Positions 8,008-18,656 of a stretch of DNA of 64,000 bases are shown here, piece by piece. Under the pieces are notes generated by a model. The model was not told the origin of the DNA. It made no database searches and worked only from the letters and a program-made list of their open reading frames with translations. A program made the translations under genes and the position numbers. Origin of the DNA: Lutibacter oceani (lineage in GTDB: Bacteria; Bacteroidota; Bacteroidia; Flavobacteriales; Flavobacteriaceae); assembly GCF_003384935.1 (NCBI RefSeq), contig NZ_QTTQ01000010.1, positions 1-64,000 on the forward strand, read 5' to 3'. Position 1 is the stretch's first letter, and each line of letters begins with the position of its first letter.

Positions 8008-9045
8008 ATGTACAAAAGTGTTATCCGCCCATTATTTTTTCTTTTTGATCCAGAAAAAATTCATCATTTTACATTTTCATTAATTAAAATACTTTCAAAA
8101 ATTCCTGGGATTCCATTTATTTTCAGAAGTTTATTTCAAATAAATGATAAAAAACTGGAGCGTAATTTATTTGGATTAACATTTAAAAATCCAGTTGGTT
8201 TAGCTGCAGGATTCGATAAAAATGCAGTTTTATACAATGAATTGGCCAATTTTGGTTTTGGTTTTATTGAAATTGGTACAGTAACTCCAAAAGCTCAGGA
8301 AGGAAATCCTAAAAAACGTATTTTTCGCTTAAAATCGGATAAGGGTTTAATAAATAGAATGGGGTTTAACAATGGAGGTTTAGAAGTTGCAATTGAAAAA
8401 TTGAAAAAGAATAAAGGAAAAGTTATTATTGGCGGGAATATTGGTAAAAATACCGATACAATGCCTGAAAATTATACAAAGGATTATTTAGCGTGTTTTG
8501 TTGCATTGCATCCTTATGTAGATTATTTTGTGCTAAATGTAAGTTGTCCTAATGTTGGAAGTCACGCAAAATTAACAGATAAAGATTATTTGATTGAATT
8601 AATTACTGCAGTTCAAAATTCAAATAAAACATTTTCTAAACAAAAGCCAATTTTATTAAAAATTGCACCGGATTTAAACAATATTCAATTAGATGAAGTT
8701 ATTGAAATAGTTGCTGAAACAAAAATTGATGGTGTAATTGCTTCAAATACTTCGGTTAACAGAGAAGGTTTAATTGCTTCAAAAGAGCAATTAGAGGCAA
8801 TAGGAAACGGAGGTTTAAGCGGTAAACCTATTAGTGATAGAAGTACAAAGGTGATTAAATATTTGGCAGAAAAATCCAATAAATCTTTTCCAATAATTGG
8901 AGTTGGAGGAATACATACTGCAGCAGATGCACTGGAAAAAATGAAAGCTGGAGCAGATTTAGTGCAAATTTACACAGGCTTTATTTATGAAGGTCCTGCA
9001 TTGGTTAAAAAAATAAATAAGGCTGTATTAAAACAATTAAGTTAA
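8008..9045 (+). CDS. pyrD: quinone-dependent (class 2) dihydroorotate dehydrogenase
   Basis: The enzyme oxidises dihydroorotate to orotate in pyrimidine synthesis and passes electrons to membrane quinone through FMN. From the chosen ATG it is 345 residues. It has the amphipathic N-terminal quinone-tunnel extension (about 1-45) and class 2 motifs [10 protein letters not shown] (64-73) and [10 protein letters not shown] (113-122). The catalytic-loop motif is NVSCPN with C180 where E. coli and human class 2 enzymes have the base serine; cysteine is the class 1 residue. The gene stands alone and its 3' end overlaps the convergent acetyltransferase gene by 4 bp. Confidence 0.95.
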   Translation: MYKSVIRPLFFLFDPEKIHHFTFSLIKILSKIPGIPFIFRSLFQINDKKLERNLFGLTFKNPVGLAAGFDKNAVLYNELANFGFGFIEIGTVTPKAQEGNPKKRIFRLKSDKGLINRMGFNNGGLEVAIEKLKKNKGKVIIGGNIGKNTDTMPENYTKDYLACFVALHPYVDYFVLNVSCPNVGSHAKLTDKDYLIELITAVQNSNKTFSKQKPILLKIAPDLNNIQLDEVIEIVAETKIDGVIASNTSVNREGLIASKEQLEAIGNGGLSGKPISDRSTKVIKYLAEKSNKSFPIIGVGGIHTAADALEKMKAGADLVQIYTGFIYEGPALVKKINKAVLKQLS

Positions 9046-9536
9046 TCAAGTTGTAATTCCATAACAAAATCGTCCATAACGTAACCATTTCCAATATCCA
9101 TTATTTTTTCTTCAGTAATTTTAAAGTTTAATTTTTGATACCATTTTATAGAATTAGTATTGTATTTATTTACGGTTAGCCAAATAGTTTTAATATTTCT
9201 TTCATGCGCTAAATTTTTAGTAAAATCAATTAATTGTTTACCAAATCCAGCACCTCTAGCGTTTTGATCAATATAAATTTTACTTATCATCATTTTTTTT
9301 GTTGCATTATCTGAAAGTAAACATAAATATCCAATAGCTTTTTTGTTATCAGAAATTAAAAAATATTCGTAACCATTTTTTATTTGTGAACTTATAGCAT
9401 TAAAATTTTGAAATTTTTCAAGCATAAAATCTACCTGATTTTGACCAATTATTGGGACATAGTGGGCATTCCAAATTTTATAAGCCAATTTTTCAACAGT
9501 TTTTATTTCAGTATTTTCAGATACTTTTTGAATCAT
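9042..9536 (-). CDS. GNAT-family N-acetyltransferase
   Basis: This single-domain 164-residue acetyltransferase has the acetyl-CoA loop seen as [16 protein letters not shown] (about residues 92-107), a version of the QxxGxG/A motif, and a C-terminal [13 protein letters not shown] segment characteristic of the fold. The substrate cannot be told from sequence. It is monocistronic and converges on pyrD with overlapping ends, so the pair may be a source of antisense transcription. Confidence 0.85.
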   Translation of the reverse strand: MIQKVSENTEIKTVEKLAYKIWNAHYVPIIGQNQVDFMLEKFQNFNAISSQIKNGYEYFLISDNKKAIGYLCLLSDNATKKMMISKIYIDQNARGAGFGKQLIDFTKNLAHERNIKTIWLTVNKYNTNSIKWYQKLNFKITEEKIMDIGNGYVMDDFVMELQLD

Positions 9537-9685
9537 GATTTAATTATAGATAATTGGTGTTTTTAGTAAAATTAATTTTTCTAAATTTAAATAAATATTA
9601 CAAGAATTTTAGTATTAAATATTTTAATTCTTCAATTAAAATGAAGCTATTATATTCCTAATTCTATTTGTATATTTGAAGCTAT

Positions 9686-10549
9686 ATGAATAAGGTAAAA
9701 CTCATAGAATGCCCGCGTGATGCAATGCAAGGAATAAAATCGCATTTTATTCCTACAAAAGCTAAGGCACAATATATAAATGCATTATTAAGAGTGGGTT
9801 TTGATACTATTGATTTTGGCAGTTTTGTATCTCCAAAAGCAATTCCTCAAATGAGAGATACTGCAGACGTACTTTCTAAATTAGATCTTACAAAAACTGA
9901 AAGTAAATTATTGGCAATTGTTGCTAATATTCGTGGTGCGGAAGATGCTTCAAAATTTGAAGAAATTGATTATTTAGGTTATCCTTTTTCTATTTCAGAA
10001 AACTTTCAAATGCGAAATACGGGTAAAACTATTTCCGAATCGATTAACATATTAAATGAAATTTTAAATATTTCAGCTAAAACGAATAAAGAAGTGGTTG
10101 CTTATTTATCAATGGGTTTCGGTAATCCTTATGGAGATCCTTGGAATGTAGAAATTGTTGCAGCATGGACAGAGAAATTGGCTAAAATGGGTGTTAAAAT
10201 TTTATCATTATCTGATACTATTGGCAGTTCAACACCCGAAATTATTAAATACCTTTTTTCAAATTTAATTCCCATTTACTCTACTATTGAATTTGGTGCA
10301 CATTTACATACCACACCAACAACTTGGTTCGAAAAAGTAGATGCAGCATACAAAGCTGGTTGTAATCGTTTTGATGGTGCAATTAAGGGTTATGGTGGTT
10401 GCCCTATGGCAAAGGATGAACTTACGGGAAATATGCCAACGGAAAAACTCATTACTTATTTTAATCAACAAAAAGCTTCAACAAATATTAATGCTATGAG
10501 TTTTGAAAGCGCATATAATGAAGCATTAAAAGTATTTGAGCAATTTTAA
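9686..10549 (+). CDS. hydroxymethylglutaryl-CoA lyase
   Basis: This 287-residue TIM-barrel enzyme cleaves HMG-CoA to acetoacetate and acetyl-CoA, the last step of leucine breakdown. Visible features are the N-terminal ECPRDAMQGI segment that carries the metal- and substrate-binding R/D pair, the metal-binding HLHTTP motif (about residue 206), and the catalytic cysteine loop GYGGCPMAKDELTGN near residue 237. It is slightly shorter than the ~300-residue family norm. There are no leucine-degradation neighbours in the window. Confidence 0.9.
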   Translation: MNKVKLIECPRDAMQGIKSHFIPTKAKAQYINALLRVGFDTIDFGSFVSPKAIPQMRDTADVLSKLDLTKTESKLLAIVANIRGAEDASKFEEIDYLGYPFSISENFQMRNTGKTISESINILNEILNISAKTNKEVVAYLSMGFGNPYGDPWNVEIVAAWTEKLAKMGVKILSLSDTIGSSTPEIIKYLFSNLIPIYSTIEFGAHLHTTPTTWFEKVDAAYKAGCNRFDGAIKGYGGCPMAKDELTGNMPTEKLITYFNQQKASTNINAMSFESAYNEALKVFEQF

Positions 10550-10592
10550 TTATCACATTTTCAGCTTAATAATTTTGTACTTTTTTAAAAAT

Positions 10593-10665
10593 TATGACAT
10601 ATGTCATACTATTTATAATTATTCTAAATAAGGCTTTGTTATGTAACGGTAGTTACATACATTTG
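10593..10665 (+). promoter_or_regulatory. porin promoter with two perfect palindromes
   Basis: TATGACATATGTCATA (10593-10608) is a perfect 16-bp palindrome of the TGAC-N4-GTCA type, like Crp/Fnr-superfamily sites. Downstream is a canonical promoter: -33 TTTG (10635-10638), 19 bp, -7 TACATTTG (10658-10665). A second perfect inverted repeat TATGTAAC-GGTA-GTTACATA (10640-10659) fills the space between the two promoter boxes, where a repressor or a MerR-like activator would act. The regulators are unknown. Confidence 0.6.
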
Positions 10666-10707
10666 CAGTGTTATTTAAAACAAGTCTAAATAAAAATAAG
10701 TTAAAAA

Positions 10708-11850
10708 ATGAGAAATTTAAAATTACTATTTGTAGCAATATTAGTGAGTAGTATTGGATATTCACAGGGAAATTCAGGTGATACATATCAAAATTCAGCA
10801 AGCAGAATATTAAGTACTAACTTAGGAAAATCGATTACAATTGGTGGATATGGCCAAATTGATTATAACGAACCAGATGGTTCGAAAGCAGGGAATATTG
10901 ATGTTCATAGATTAGTGATATTATTTGGTTATAATTTTAATGAAAAAGTAAGTTTTTTAACTGAAATAGAATACGAACATGTAAAAGAAGTGTATGTTGA
11001 ACAGGCATTTGTAAAATATAAAGCAAACGAAAATTTAAATGTTTTAGCAGGATTAATGTTGGTACCAATGGGTATTATTAATGAATTTCACGAACCAACA
11101 ACTTATTATGGTGTGGAACGTCCAAACGTAGATAAATATATAGTTCCAACTACTTGGAGAGAATTAGGAGTTGGTATTTCAGGTAATATTGATAATGCAT
11201 CTTTAAAATATCAGGCTTATTTGTTTAATGGATTTAAATCTTTTGCTGGAGGAGAAGGAGTTTTAAGAGGTTCTGACGGATTAAGAAAAGGACGTCAAAA
11301 AGGTGCAGAATCTGTAGTTAATTCACCTAATTTCTCTGCAAAATTAGATTATTACGGAATATTAGGTCTTCGTTTGGGAGTTTCTGGTTATTTTGGTAAA
11401 ACTCAAACAGATGATAGTTCTATTTCAGCTAGTACGGTTGGTGTTTCTATGATTGGTTTAGATGCACGTTATAAATTCAATAACCTGGAATTAAGAGGGC
11501 AATATATTACAACTAGTTTATCTGGTACGGAAGAGTATAATGCTTTAACAGGAAAGGACTTAGGTTCAAAAATGAATGGTTTATATGGTGAGATAGCCTA
11601 TAATTTTGATTTAAAAGGAGTAGAAAAATTAACACCTTTTTTACGATATGAAAAACACAATACACAAGCAGAAACTCAGGGGAATTTAGAAGCAAATGAT
11701 GCCTATGATCGTAACGAGTTGATTTTTGGATTTAACTATAAAGTAGCAGAAGGAGCGGCTTTTAAAATAGATTATCAATTAATGAATAATGCAGTTTCAG
11801 GAAGTGATACTTCTAAGCAATTTAATGCAGGTGTTGCAATTTGGTTTTAA
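10708..11850 (+). CDS. outer-membrane beta-barrel porin (OprP/OprO-like)
   Basis: This 380-residue protein has an N-terminal signal peptide (cleavage about after residue 20) and alternating beta strands throughout. It ends in an aromatic residue (AGVAIWF), as expected for a 16-stranded porin. It resembles the phosphate-selective porin O/P family of Bacteroidota, but ion specificity is not readable. It heads a cluster with a flavin-binding exported protein and a membrane protein; the partial terminator at 11864-11912 separates it from them. Two palindromes in its promoter suggest tight dual control. Confidence 0.8.
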   Translation: MRNLKLLFVAILVSSIGYSQGNSGDTYQNSASRILSTNLGKSITIGGYGQIDYNEPDGSKAGNIDVHRLVILFGYNFNEKVSFLTEIEYEHVKEVYVEQAFVKYKANENLNVLAGLMLVPMGIINEFHEPTTYYGVERPNVDKYIVPTTWRELGVGISGNIDNASLKYQAYLFNGFKSFAGGEGVLRGSDGLRKGRQKGAESVVNSPNFSAKLDYYGILGLRLGVSGYFGKTQTDDSSISASTVGVSMIGLDARYKFNNLELRGQYITTSLSGTEEYNALTGKDLGSKMNGLYGEIAYNFDLKGVEKLTPFLRYEKHNTQAETQGNLEANDAYDRNELIFGFNYKVAEGAAFKIDYQLMNNAVSGSDTSKQFNAGVAIWF

Positions 11851-11863
11851 AAATTAGTATTGA

Positions 11864-11912
11864 AAAGAGGCTCAAATTATTTAATAGCCATAAATTTTTA
11901 CAGAGCCTCTTT
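11864..11912 (+). terminator. long-loop terminator or attenuator after the porin
   Basis: AAAGAGGCTC (11864-11873) and GAGCCTCTTT (11903-11912) are perfect inverted repeats with a 29-nt loop, followed by an AT-rich stretch. It would lower expression of the two downstream genes relative to the porin. Confidence 0.5.
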
Positions 11913-11950
11913 AAATATTAAAAAATTAAGTAATATTACATTTTCAAAAT

Positions 11951-12475
11951 ATGAAGCAAGTAACATTTATTTTAATTATAGTTTTTATTTTTTCAAGTTT
12001 CACCGTTTCAAAAAGAGTAGAAGCATTGATAACTAAAGAAATTAAAACAGTTTTTGAAGTTGAAACTTTTCAAAAGGAAATAATTACAATTCCTTTTGAA
12101 ATAAATGAATCACTTCCAATAAAAATTACTGATTCAAACTTTTTTAAAATTAATGATGAAAATAATTTGTTGGGATATTATTATTACGGACAAGCTTATG
12201 GAAAAGCAGATTATTTTGATTTTATTGTGATTTTTGACAAAAATCTTATCGTATCAAAAGTCAAAATCTTAGTATATAGGGAAGATCACGGAGGAGAAGT
12301 TGGAAGTAAACGATGGTTAAAACAGTTTAGAGGTAAAACAGCGAATCAAGAATTAACGTATCAAAAAGATATTGCAGCTATTTCAGGAGCAACAATTTCT
12401 GCAAAATCAATGACAAATGAAGTAAATAAATTGCTAAAAACAATTAATATTTTATATAACAAACAATTATTATAA
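11951..12475 (+). CDS. exported FMN-binding domain protein
   Basis: This 174-residue protein has an N-terminal signal or anchor helix (residues 3-20) and an FMN_bind domain. The SGATIS motif (about residues 147-152) matches the site where ApbE-type transferases attach FMN through phosphoester linkage to Thr in RnfG/NqrC-like proteins. It therefore probably carries covalent flavin in the periplasm and moves electrons. Its stop overlaps the next start by one base (TAATG), so it works with the following membrane protein. No apbE gene is in the window. Confidence 0.75.
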   Translation: MKQVTFILIIVFIFSSFTVSKRVEALITKEIKTVFEVETFQKEIITIPFEINESLPIKITDSNFFKINDENNLLGYYYYGQAYGKADYFDFIVIFDKNLIVSKVKILVYREDHGGEVGSKRWLKQFRGKTANQELTYQKDIAAISGATISAKSMTNEVNKLLKTINILYNKQLL

Positions 12476-12975
12476 TGCAAATTCACGGCCTAATACATCA
12501 TTTTCCAAAAGAAATAAAACTAATTATAGTTGCGTTTATTATTGTACTAAGTATTGGTTTTTATGGTGGATTGAGTTTTGTAAGAAATACAACTTCAATG
12601 AGTTCTTCAGGAATTGAAACTCATTATTTAGGAAATGAAGAAGATGAGAATGCCGAAATTATGAAATTTAAAAAAAGTGAAGGAGAGCTATTAACAGTTG
12701 TACACAACCATATACTTTCATTATCTGTAATATTTTTTTTAATCGCCATAATATTAGCAACAACTTCAATCAATAAAAAGCTAAAATATTTTTTAATGAT
12801 TGAACCATTTTTTTCAATAATTTTAACCTTTGGAGGTATCTATTTGTTATGGAAAGGTGTTACTTGGTTTAAATATATTGTAATTCTGTCAGGGTTTTTT
12901 ATGACTTTTAGTTTTGTAGCTGCTACAATTTCAATTCTTTACCAAATATTATTTTATCAAAAAGTTAAGAAATAA
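12475..12975 (+). CDS. four-helix membrane protein of unknown function, partner of the FMN-binding protein
   Basis: In this 166-residue protein one hydrophobic helix (about 16-36) is followed by a periplasmic-looking polar loop and three more helices (about 78-95, 107-125, 130-160). The loop-helix border contains a THYLGN and a VVHNHILSLS segment, whose histidines could bind heme or metal. It is translationally coupled to the FMN-binding gene. A membrane electron donor or anchor for that flavoprotein is a reasonable guess; I do not recognise the family. Confidence 0.6.
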   Translation: MQIHGLIHHFPKEIKLIIVAFIIVLSIGFYGGLSFVRNTTSMSSSGIETHYLGNEEDENAEIMKFKKSEGELLTVVHNHILSLSVIFFLIAIILATTSINKKLKYFLMIEPFFSIILTFGGIYLLWKGVTWFKYIVILSGFFMTFSFVAATISILYQILFYQKVKK

Positions 12976-13004
12976 ATAAATTCGGCTTATTAAATTAAAA
13001 AGTG

Positions 13005-13012
13005 TAAATTTG
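13005..13012 (+). promoter_or_regulatory. -7 box of the guaB promoter
   Basis: TAAATTTG is a perfect TAnnTTTG box 30 bp upstream of the guaB start codon. Confidence 0.55.
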
Positions 13013-13030
13013 CTCGCAATTAATTTCTAA

Positions 13031-14512
<1,482 letters not shown>

Positions 14513-14538
14513 ATAAAGATTATAATTATTTTTAAAAA

Positions 14539-14566
14539 AAAACCGAAGTTAGCTTCGGTTTTTTTA
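14539..14566 (+). terminator. intrinsic terminator of guaB
   Basis: AACCGAAG-TTAG-CTTCGGTT forms an 8-bp stem flanked by A and T runs, 27 bp past the guaB stop. Confidence 0.9.
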
Positions 14567-14654
14567 TACTTTGAGAATTTTGTTATATTCATTTTTCTGT
14601 AAGTTTAAGCCTGTCAAAGATATTTTATTTAGTTTATTAAAAGTTATAAATATA

Positions 14655-14678
14655 CACTTCGACAAGCGTAGTATAACA
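14655..14678 (+). repeat. degenerate REP-like intergenic repeat copy
   Basis: CACTTCGACAAGCGTAG, followed by TATAACA, is a near match to the common intergenic repeat family also seen at 7861-7938 and in 35008-35151. The 300-bp gap 14513-14808 holds only this and the guaB terminator. Confidence 0.45.
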
Positions 14679-14808
14679 ATGATTAAATAAATGAAATTTT
14701 CTTCATTTTCTACTTCTTAAAAAAAGAGTCCAATACTATTCTTAAAAAAATAAAATAATTTTATTTTTTTCCTTTTTAATGTAAATTAGCAAAGGATTGT
14801 TAATTATT

Positions 14809-15318
14809 ATGAAAATTATTTTAGAAACAAAGCGCTTATATTTAAGAGAATTTATTCCTTCAGATGGTTTTCATTTTTATCATTTAAATAATAATCCAGA
14901 GGTTATAAAATATACAGGGAATTCAGCATTTTGCTCATTAAAAGAAGCAACTGATTTTATTATTAATTATCCGGATTATAAAGCACATGGATTTGGTCGT
15001 TGGGCAGTTTGCTTAAAAGAAACTGACGCGTTTTTGGGTTGGTGTGGCCTAAAACTTGAAACTGCTATTAACGAAATTGATTTGGGATTTCGATTTTACC
15101 AAAATGAATGGGGTAAAGGGTATGCAACTGAAGCCGCTGAAGCTTCTGTAAAATATGGATTTTCTAAACTTAATATAAACGAAATTTTTGGCAGAGCCTA
15201 TTTAGAAAATAAAGCATCAATAAAGGTGTTAAAAAAGTGTAATTTTAAGTTTGTAAAAAAAATTAATTATGATGCTAACCCAGCAGTATTATATTCAATA
15301 AAAAATGATAGAAGTTAA
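14809..15318 (+). CDS. GNAT-family acetyltransferase (RimJ/RimL type)
   Basis: From the ATG at 14809 it is 169 residues. An in-frame TTG at 14797 is rejected because it directly abuts the AAAGGA ribosome-binding sequence. The N-terminal ETKRLYLREF is the signature opening of RimJ/RimL-like acetyltransferases. The acetyl-CoA loop NEWGKGYATEAAEA (about 98-111) and ENKASIKVLKKCNF segment follow. Likely an N-terminal or small-molecule acetyltransferase; substrate unknown. Its 3' end overlaps a second acetyltransferase gene by 14 bp. Confidence 0.88.
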   Translation: MKIILETKRLYLREFIPSDGFHFYHLNNNPEVIKYTGNSAFCSLKEATDFIINYPDYKAHGFGRWAVCLKETDAFLGWCGLKLETAINEIDLGFRFYQNEWGKGYATEAAEASVKYGFSKLNINEIFGRAYLENKASIKVLKKCNFKFVKKINYDANPAVLYSIKNDRS

Positions 15319-15739
15319 AAAAATAAAACCAACTGAAACCTATAATGTAAGGTTAGAAGTTTTAAGAAAAAATATCCCTTTACCTTATGAATTTAAAGGT
15401 GATTTTGATGAAAATACTTTTCATATTGGAGCATTTAAAAACAATAAATTAATTGCTGTTTCTAGTTATATGAAAGCTGAAAATGAAAATTTTAAAGGTA
15501 CGCAATACCAATTAAGAGGTATGGCAACTTTAGAAAAATTTCAAGGTTTTGGTGCAGGAAAATTAATGATGCAGAAAGCATTTGAAATTTTAAATGAATT
15601 AAACATCGATTGTTTATGGTGCAATGCACGTGTAATTGCCGTAAATTTTTACGAAAAGCAAGGTTTACAAACTTTTGGAGAAAAATTTGATATTAAATTT
15701 GTTGGAGATCATTATGTAATGTTTAAATACTTAAAATAA
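15305..15739 (+). CDS. GNAT-family N-acetyltransferase
   Basis: This 144-residue single-domain protein has the acetyl-CoA motif in MATLEKFQGFGAGKLMMQ (about residues 73-90) and a C-terminal VNFYEKQGLQTFGEKF. It belongs to the YdcJ/ElaA-like group of small acetyltransferases by feel, but the substrate is not determinable. It starts inside the end of the preceding acetyltransferase gene and is followed 3 bp later by a peptidase gene, so the three form an operon. Confidence 0.82.
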   Translation: MIEVKKIKPTETYNVRLEVLRKNIPLPYEFKGDFDENTFHIGAFKNNKLIAVSSYMKAENENFKGTQYQLRGMATLEKFQGFGAGKLMMQKAFEILNELNIDCLWCNARVIAVNFYEKQGLQTFGEKFDIKFVGDHYVMFKYLK

Positions 15740-15741
15740 TT

Positions 15742-16452
15742 ATGCCAAAAGTTTTACTATGTTGTTTCATTTTAATGTTGAGCATTGCTGGTTTTTCTCA
15801 AAACCAATACAGTTTAAACGCTTTAACCGGTAAAGGAGATTTGGCTTTAGTAGGAGAAAAATTTAAATTACAAAAAGAAGTTTTTGAAGCATTTAATAAA
15901 ATGAAAGAAGCCGCCATAAAAGATGGTGTTAATATAAAAATTGTATCGGCTTATAGAAGTTTTAAACGCCAAAAAAATATATGGAATAGCAAGTATGATA
16001 AATATATTTCTCAAGGACTTCCCCCAAAATTAGCTCTAGAAAAAATAATTGAGTACTCTACATTACCGGGCTCATCTCGTCATCATTGGGGTACGGATAT
16101 TGATATTATGGATGGTTTGGTTAAAACTCCAAAACAGGTTTTAATTGAAAGTAATTATATTAAAGGTGGAGTTTTTAGAAGATTAAAAATTTGGATGGAT
16201 GCTAACTCCGAAAAATTTGGATTTTATTTGGTATATACTAATAATAAAAGCAGAAAAGGATTTAAATATGAACCTTGGCATTATAGCTATAAACCATTGT
16301 CTAAAAAGATGCTAAATGAATTTAAAACAATAAATTTTAATAAGTTATATGCTACTTTAAATTTAAAAGGAAAAAAATTTATTACTAAAGATTTTCTGGA
16401 TAAATATTATAAACAAAATGTTTTAGATATTAACCCAAGCCTAGAATATTAA
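15742..16452 (+). CDS. D-alanyl-D-alanine carboxypeptidase, M15/VanY family
   Basis: This 236-residue exported zinc peptidase has a signal peptide over the first ~19 residues. The M15 zinc site is visible as SRHHWGTDIDI (His and Asp ligands, about residues 112-122) and EPWHYSY (catalytic Glu and His ligand, about 178-184). It removes the terminal D-Ala from peptidoglycan stem peptides in the periplasm. Last gene of the operon with two acetyltransferases; no vancomycin-resistance context is present, so it is a cell-wall maintenance enzyme. Confidence 0.9.
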   Translation: MPKVLLCCFILMLSIAGFSQNQYSLNALTGKGDLALVGEKFKLQKEVFEAFNKMKEAAIKDGVNIKIVSAYRSFKRQKNIWNSKYDKYISQGLPPKLALEKIIEYSTLPGSSRHHWGTDIDIMDGLVKTPKQVLIESNYIKGGVFRRLKIWMDANSEKFGFYLVYTNNKSRKGFKYEPWHYSYKPLSKKMLNEFKTINFNKLYATLNLKGKKFITKDFLDKYYKQNVLDINPSLEY

Positions 16453-16565
16453 GGTTTCATTATATTTATTTCAAAAATAATAGTAAATTTGAATTTATAA
16501 ATAATTAATAATCAGTTTTTAAAAGAATATTTTAGTACTTCATCTTATCCCAATTAATTTTTTTA

Positions 16566-18644
16566 ATGAAAAAACAAGTTATTTTATTATTAATTATTTT
16601 GCTTGCATTTATAGGCAATTCACAAAATATTGAAAGCGGAAATAACTTAATTGAACCACCAATTGAAGTCTCAATTGATACTTTTAAAATATCCAAAACA
16701 ATAAAAATTGCAAAAGATTATTACAAGAATAATAAATTAGATTCATCCTATTATCATTATAATACAGCTTTAGAAAAGGCAATCAGCATTAATTCTAAAC
16801 CTCAAATTGCTGAGTGTTTATATTGGATTGCGGTATATTTTGAATTGACAAATAAATACCAACAAGCAATAAGTTATTATTTAAAAGCATCAGTTGCCTA
16901 TGAAGAATTAAATAATATTGAAAAGCTGGCAATTATAGAAAATTATATTGGCTATAATTATTTTATATTAAACCTAGATGATAAAGCAATTGAATATTAC
17001 TTTAAATCCTTAAAATCATATAATAGTATTTCTGATGATGATGGTGTTGCCTTAAATTACATTGATATTGGAAATTTATACTATAATCAGGAGAATTACA
17101 CCTTTGCCAAAAGGTATTTTGAAGATGCCTTAGCAATTTATTTAGAATTAGACGATAAATCTGGAATTGCCGTGTGTTATACAAACCTTGCCAATGTAAT
17201 TTCGGATTTAGGAAATATTCCTGAAGGAATTGAATATTTTTTTAAATCTATAGAGATTGAAGAAGAATTAAATGATGAAGCAGGAATTGCTGTTAATTAT
17301 AATAATATTGGGGATAATTATTTAAAGCAAGGAGATTATGAAAAAGCAGATAATTATTTTACTAAATCTTTAAAAATTGCTAAAAAAGTAGAAGATAAAG
17401 GTCTAATGGCTATTTTATATTTAAATTATTCTGAACTAAATAATAAACTAAATGCATATAATAAAGCTGTTTTTTATGGAAAACAAAGCTTAAATATTTC
17501 AAGAAAAATTGGGGATTTAGATATTGAATTAGAGGCGCTAAAAAATATATCATTAGCATATGAAAAATTAGGGAGCACTGCAAAAGCTTTATCTTTTATA
17601 AAAAAGCACGAAACATTAAATGATAGCTTAATAAAAATAGACAGAAATAAAAAAGTACAATTATTTAATGCACTTAACGAATTAGAGAAATCTAACTTTA
17701 CAATTGATGAGCTTTCAACAAAAAGTAAAATTGCCCAGTTAAAATACGAAAACGAAAAGAAAATATCATATGTTCTTATTATAGCAATGTTAGTTTTTGC
17801 TGTTTTAATAGTTATACTAATATACCAGCAGACGTCAATTAAAAAGGCATATAATTTATTAGAATTTAAAAATCATCAGATCAAGAGAATGAATGATGAA
17901 ATTCGAATTCAAACAGATAATTTAAAAAAACTAAATAATACAAAAGATAAATTTTTTTCAATTATTGCACATGACTTAAAAAATCCATTTAATTCTATAA
18001 AAGGGTTTACCGAATTACTTATAGAAAATATGGGTAATTATGATGAAGAAAAGCGGTTAAAATTTCTTAAAATTATTAAGGGATCAACATCAAAGGCATC
18101 TAGTTTATTAAATAACTTATTAATTTGGGCAAATTCTCAATCAGGTAATTTAAATTTTAACCCAAAACGAATTGAAATTGTTAAACAAGTTTCTGATGTT
18201 ATTTCTTTGTTGGAAATACAAGCTATAAATAAAGAAATCAAAATTTATAATAATGTGCATCATAATTTGTATGTAAATGCTGATGAAAACATGTTAAATA
18301 CAATATTAAGAAACTTAATATCTAATGCTATAAAATTTTGTAATCAACAAGGTTCAATTAATATTATTTCAACGTTTGACGCTAATTTCATTGAAATTTC
18401 AATTAAAGATAATGGAGTTGGAATGTCTAAAGAAACTATAGATAATTTATTTGATATAGAAAATAAAACTTCTCGTATAGGAACTGCTAATGAACAAGGT
18501 TCTGGTTTAGGATTGTTTTTATGTAAAGAATTTGTTGAAAAACATGGAGGAAAAATATGGGTAGAATCAATTGTAAATGAAGGTAGTATATTTAAATTTA
18601 CAATACCAATAATTAATGCAATTGAAGAATTTGAAAATGATTAA
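16566..18644 (+). CDS. TPR-repeat sensor histidine kinase
   Basis: This 692-residue protein has a signal peptide followed by seven or so tetratricopeptide repeats (about 50-350) in the periplasm. A transmembrane helix (about 400-420), a coiled-coil linker, then HisKA with FFSIIAHDLKNPF and a HATPase domain (N box NLISNAIKF, G1 DNGVGMS, G2 GSGLGLFLCKEF) follow. This architecture is common in Bacteroidota. No response regulator is adjacent, so its partner is elsewhere. It lies at the border of the low-oxygen island but has no FNR-type site in front. Confidence 0.92.
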   Translation: MKKQVILLLIILLAFIGNSQNIESGNNLIEPPIEVSIDTFKISKTIKIAKDYYKNNKLDSSYYHYNTALEKAISINSKPQIAECLYWIAVYFELTNKYQQAISYYLKASVAYEELNNIEKLAIIENYIGYNYFILNLDDKAIEYYFKSLKSYNSISDDDGVALNYIDIGNLYYNQENYTFAKRYFEDALAIYLELDDKSGIAVCYTNLANVISDLGNIPEGIEYFFKSIEIEEELNDEAGIAVNYNNIGDNYLKQGDYEKADNYFTKSLKIAKKVEDKGLMAILYLNYSELNNKLNAYNKAVFYGKQSLNISRKIGDLDIELEALKNISLAYEKLGSTAKALSFIKKHETLNDSLIKIDRNKKVQLFNALNELEKSNFTIDELSTKSKIAQLKYENEKKISYVLIIAMLVFAVLIVILIYQQTSIKKAYNLLEFKNHQIKRMNDEIRIQTDNLKKLNNTKDKFFSIIAHDLKNPFNSIKGFTELLIENMGNYDEEKRLKFLKIIKGSTSKASSLLNNLLIWANSQSGNLNFNPKRIEIVKQVSDVISLLEIQAINKEIKIYNNVHHNLYVNADENMLNTILRNLISNAIKFCNQQGSINIISTFDANFIEISIKDNGVGMSKETIDNLFDIENKTSRIGTANEQGSGLGLFLCKEFVEKHGGKIWVESIVNEGSIFKFTIPIINAIEEFEND

Positions 18645-18656
18645 TTTTTAATGAGA

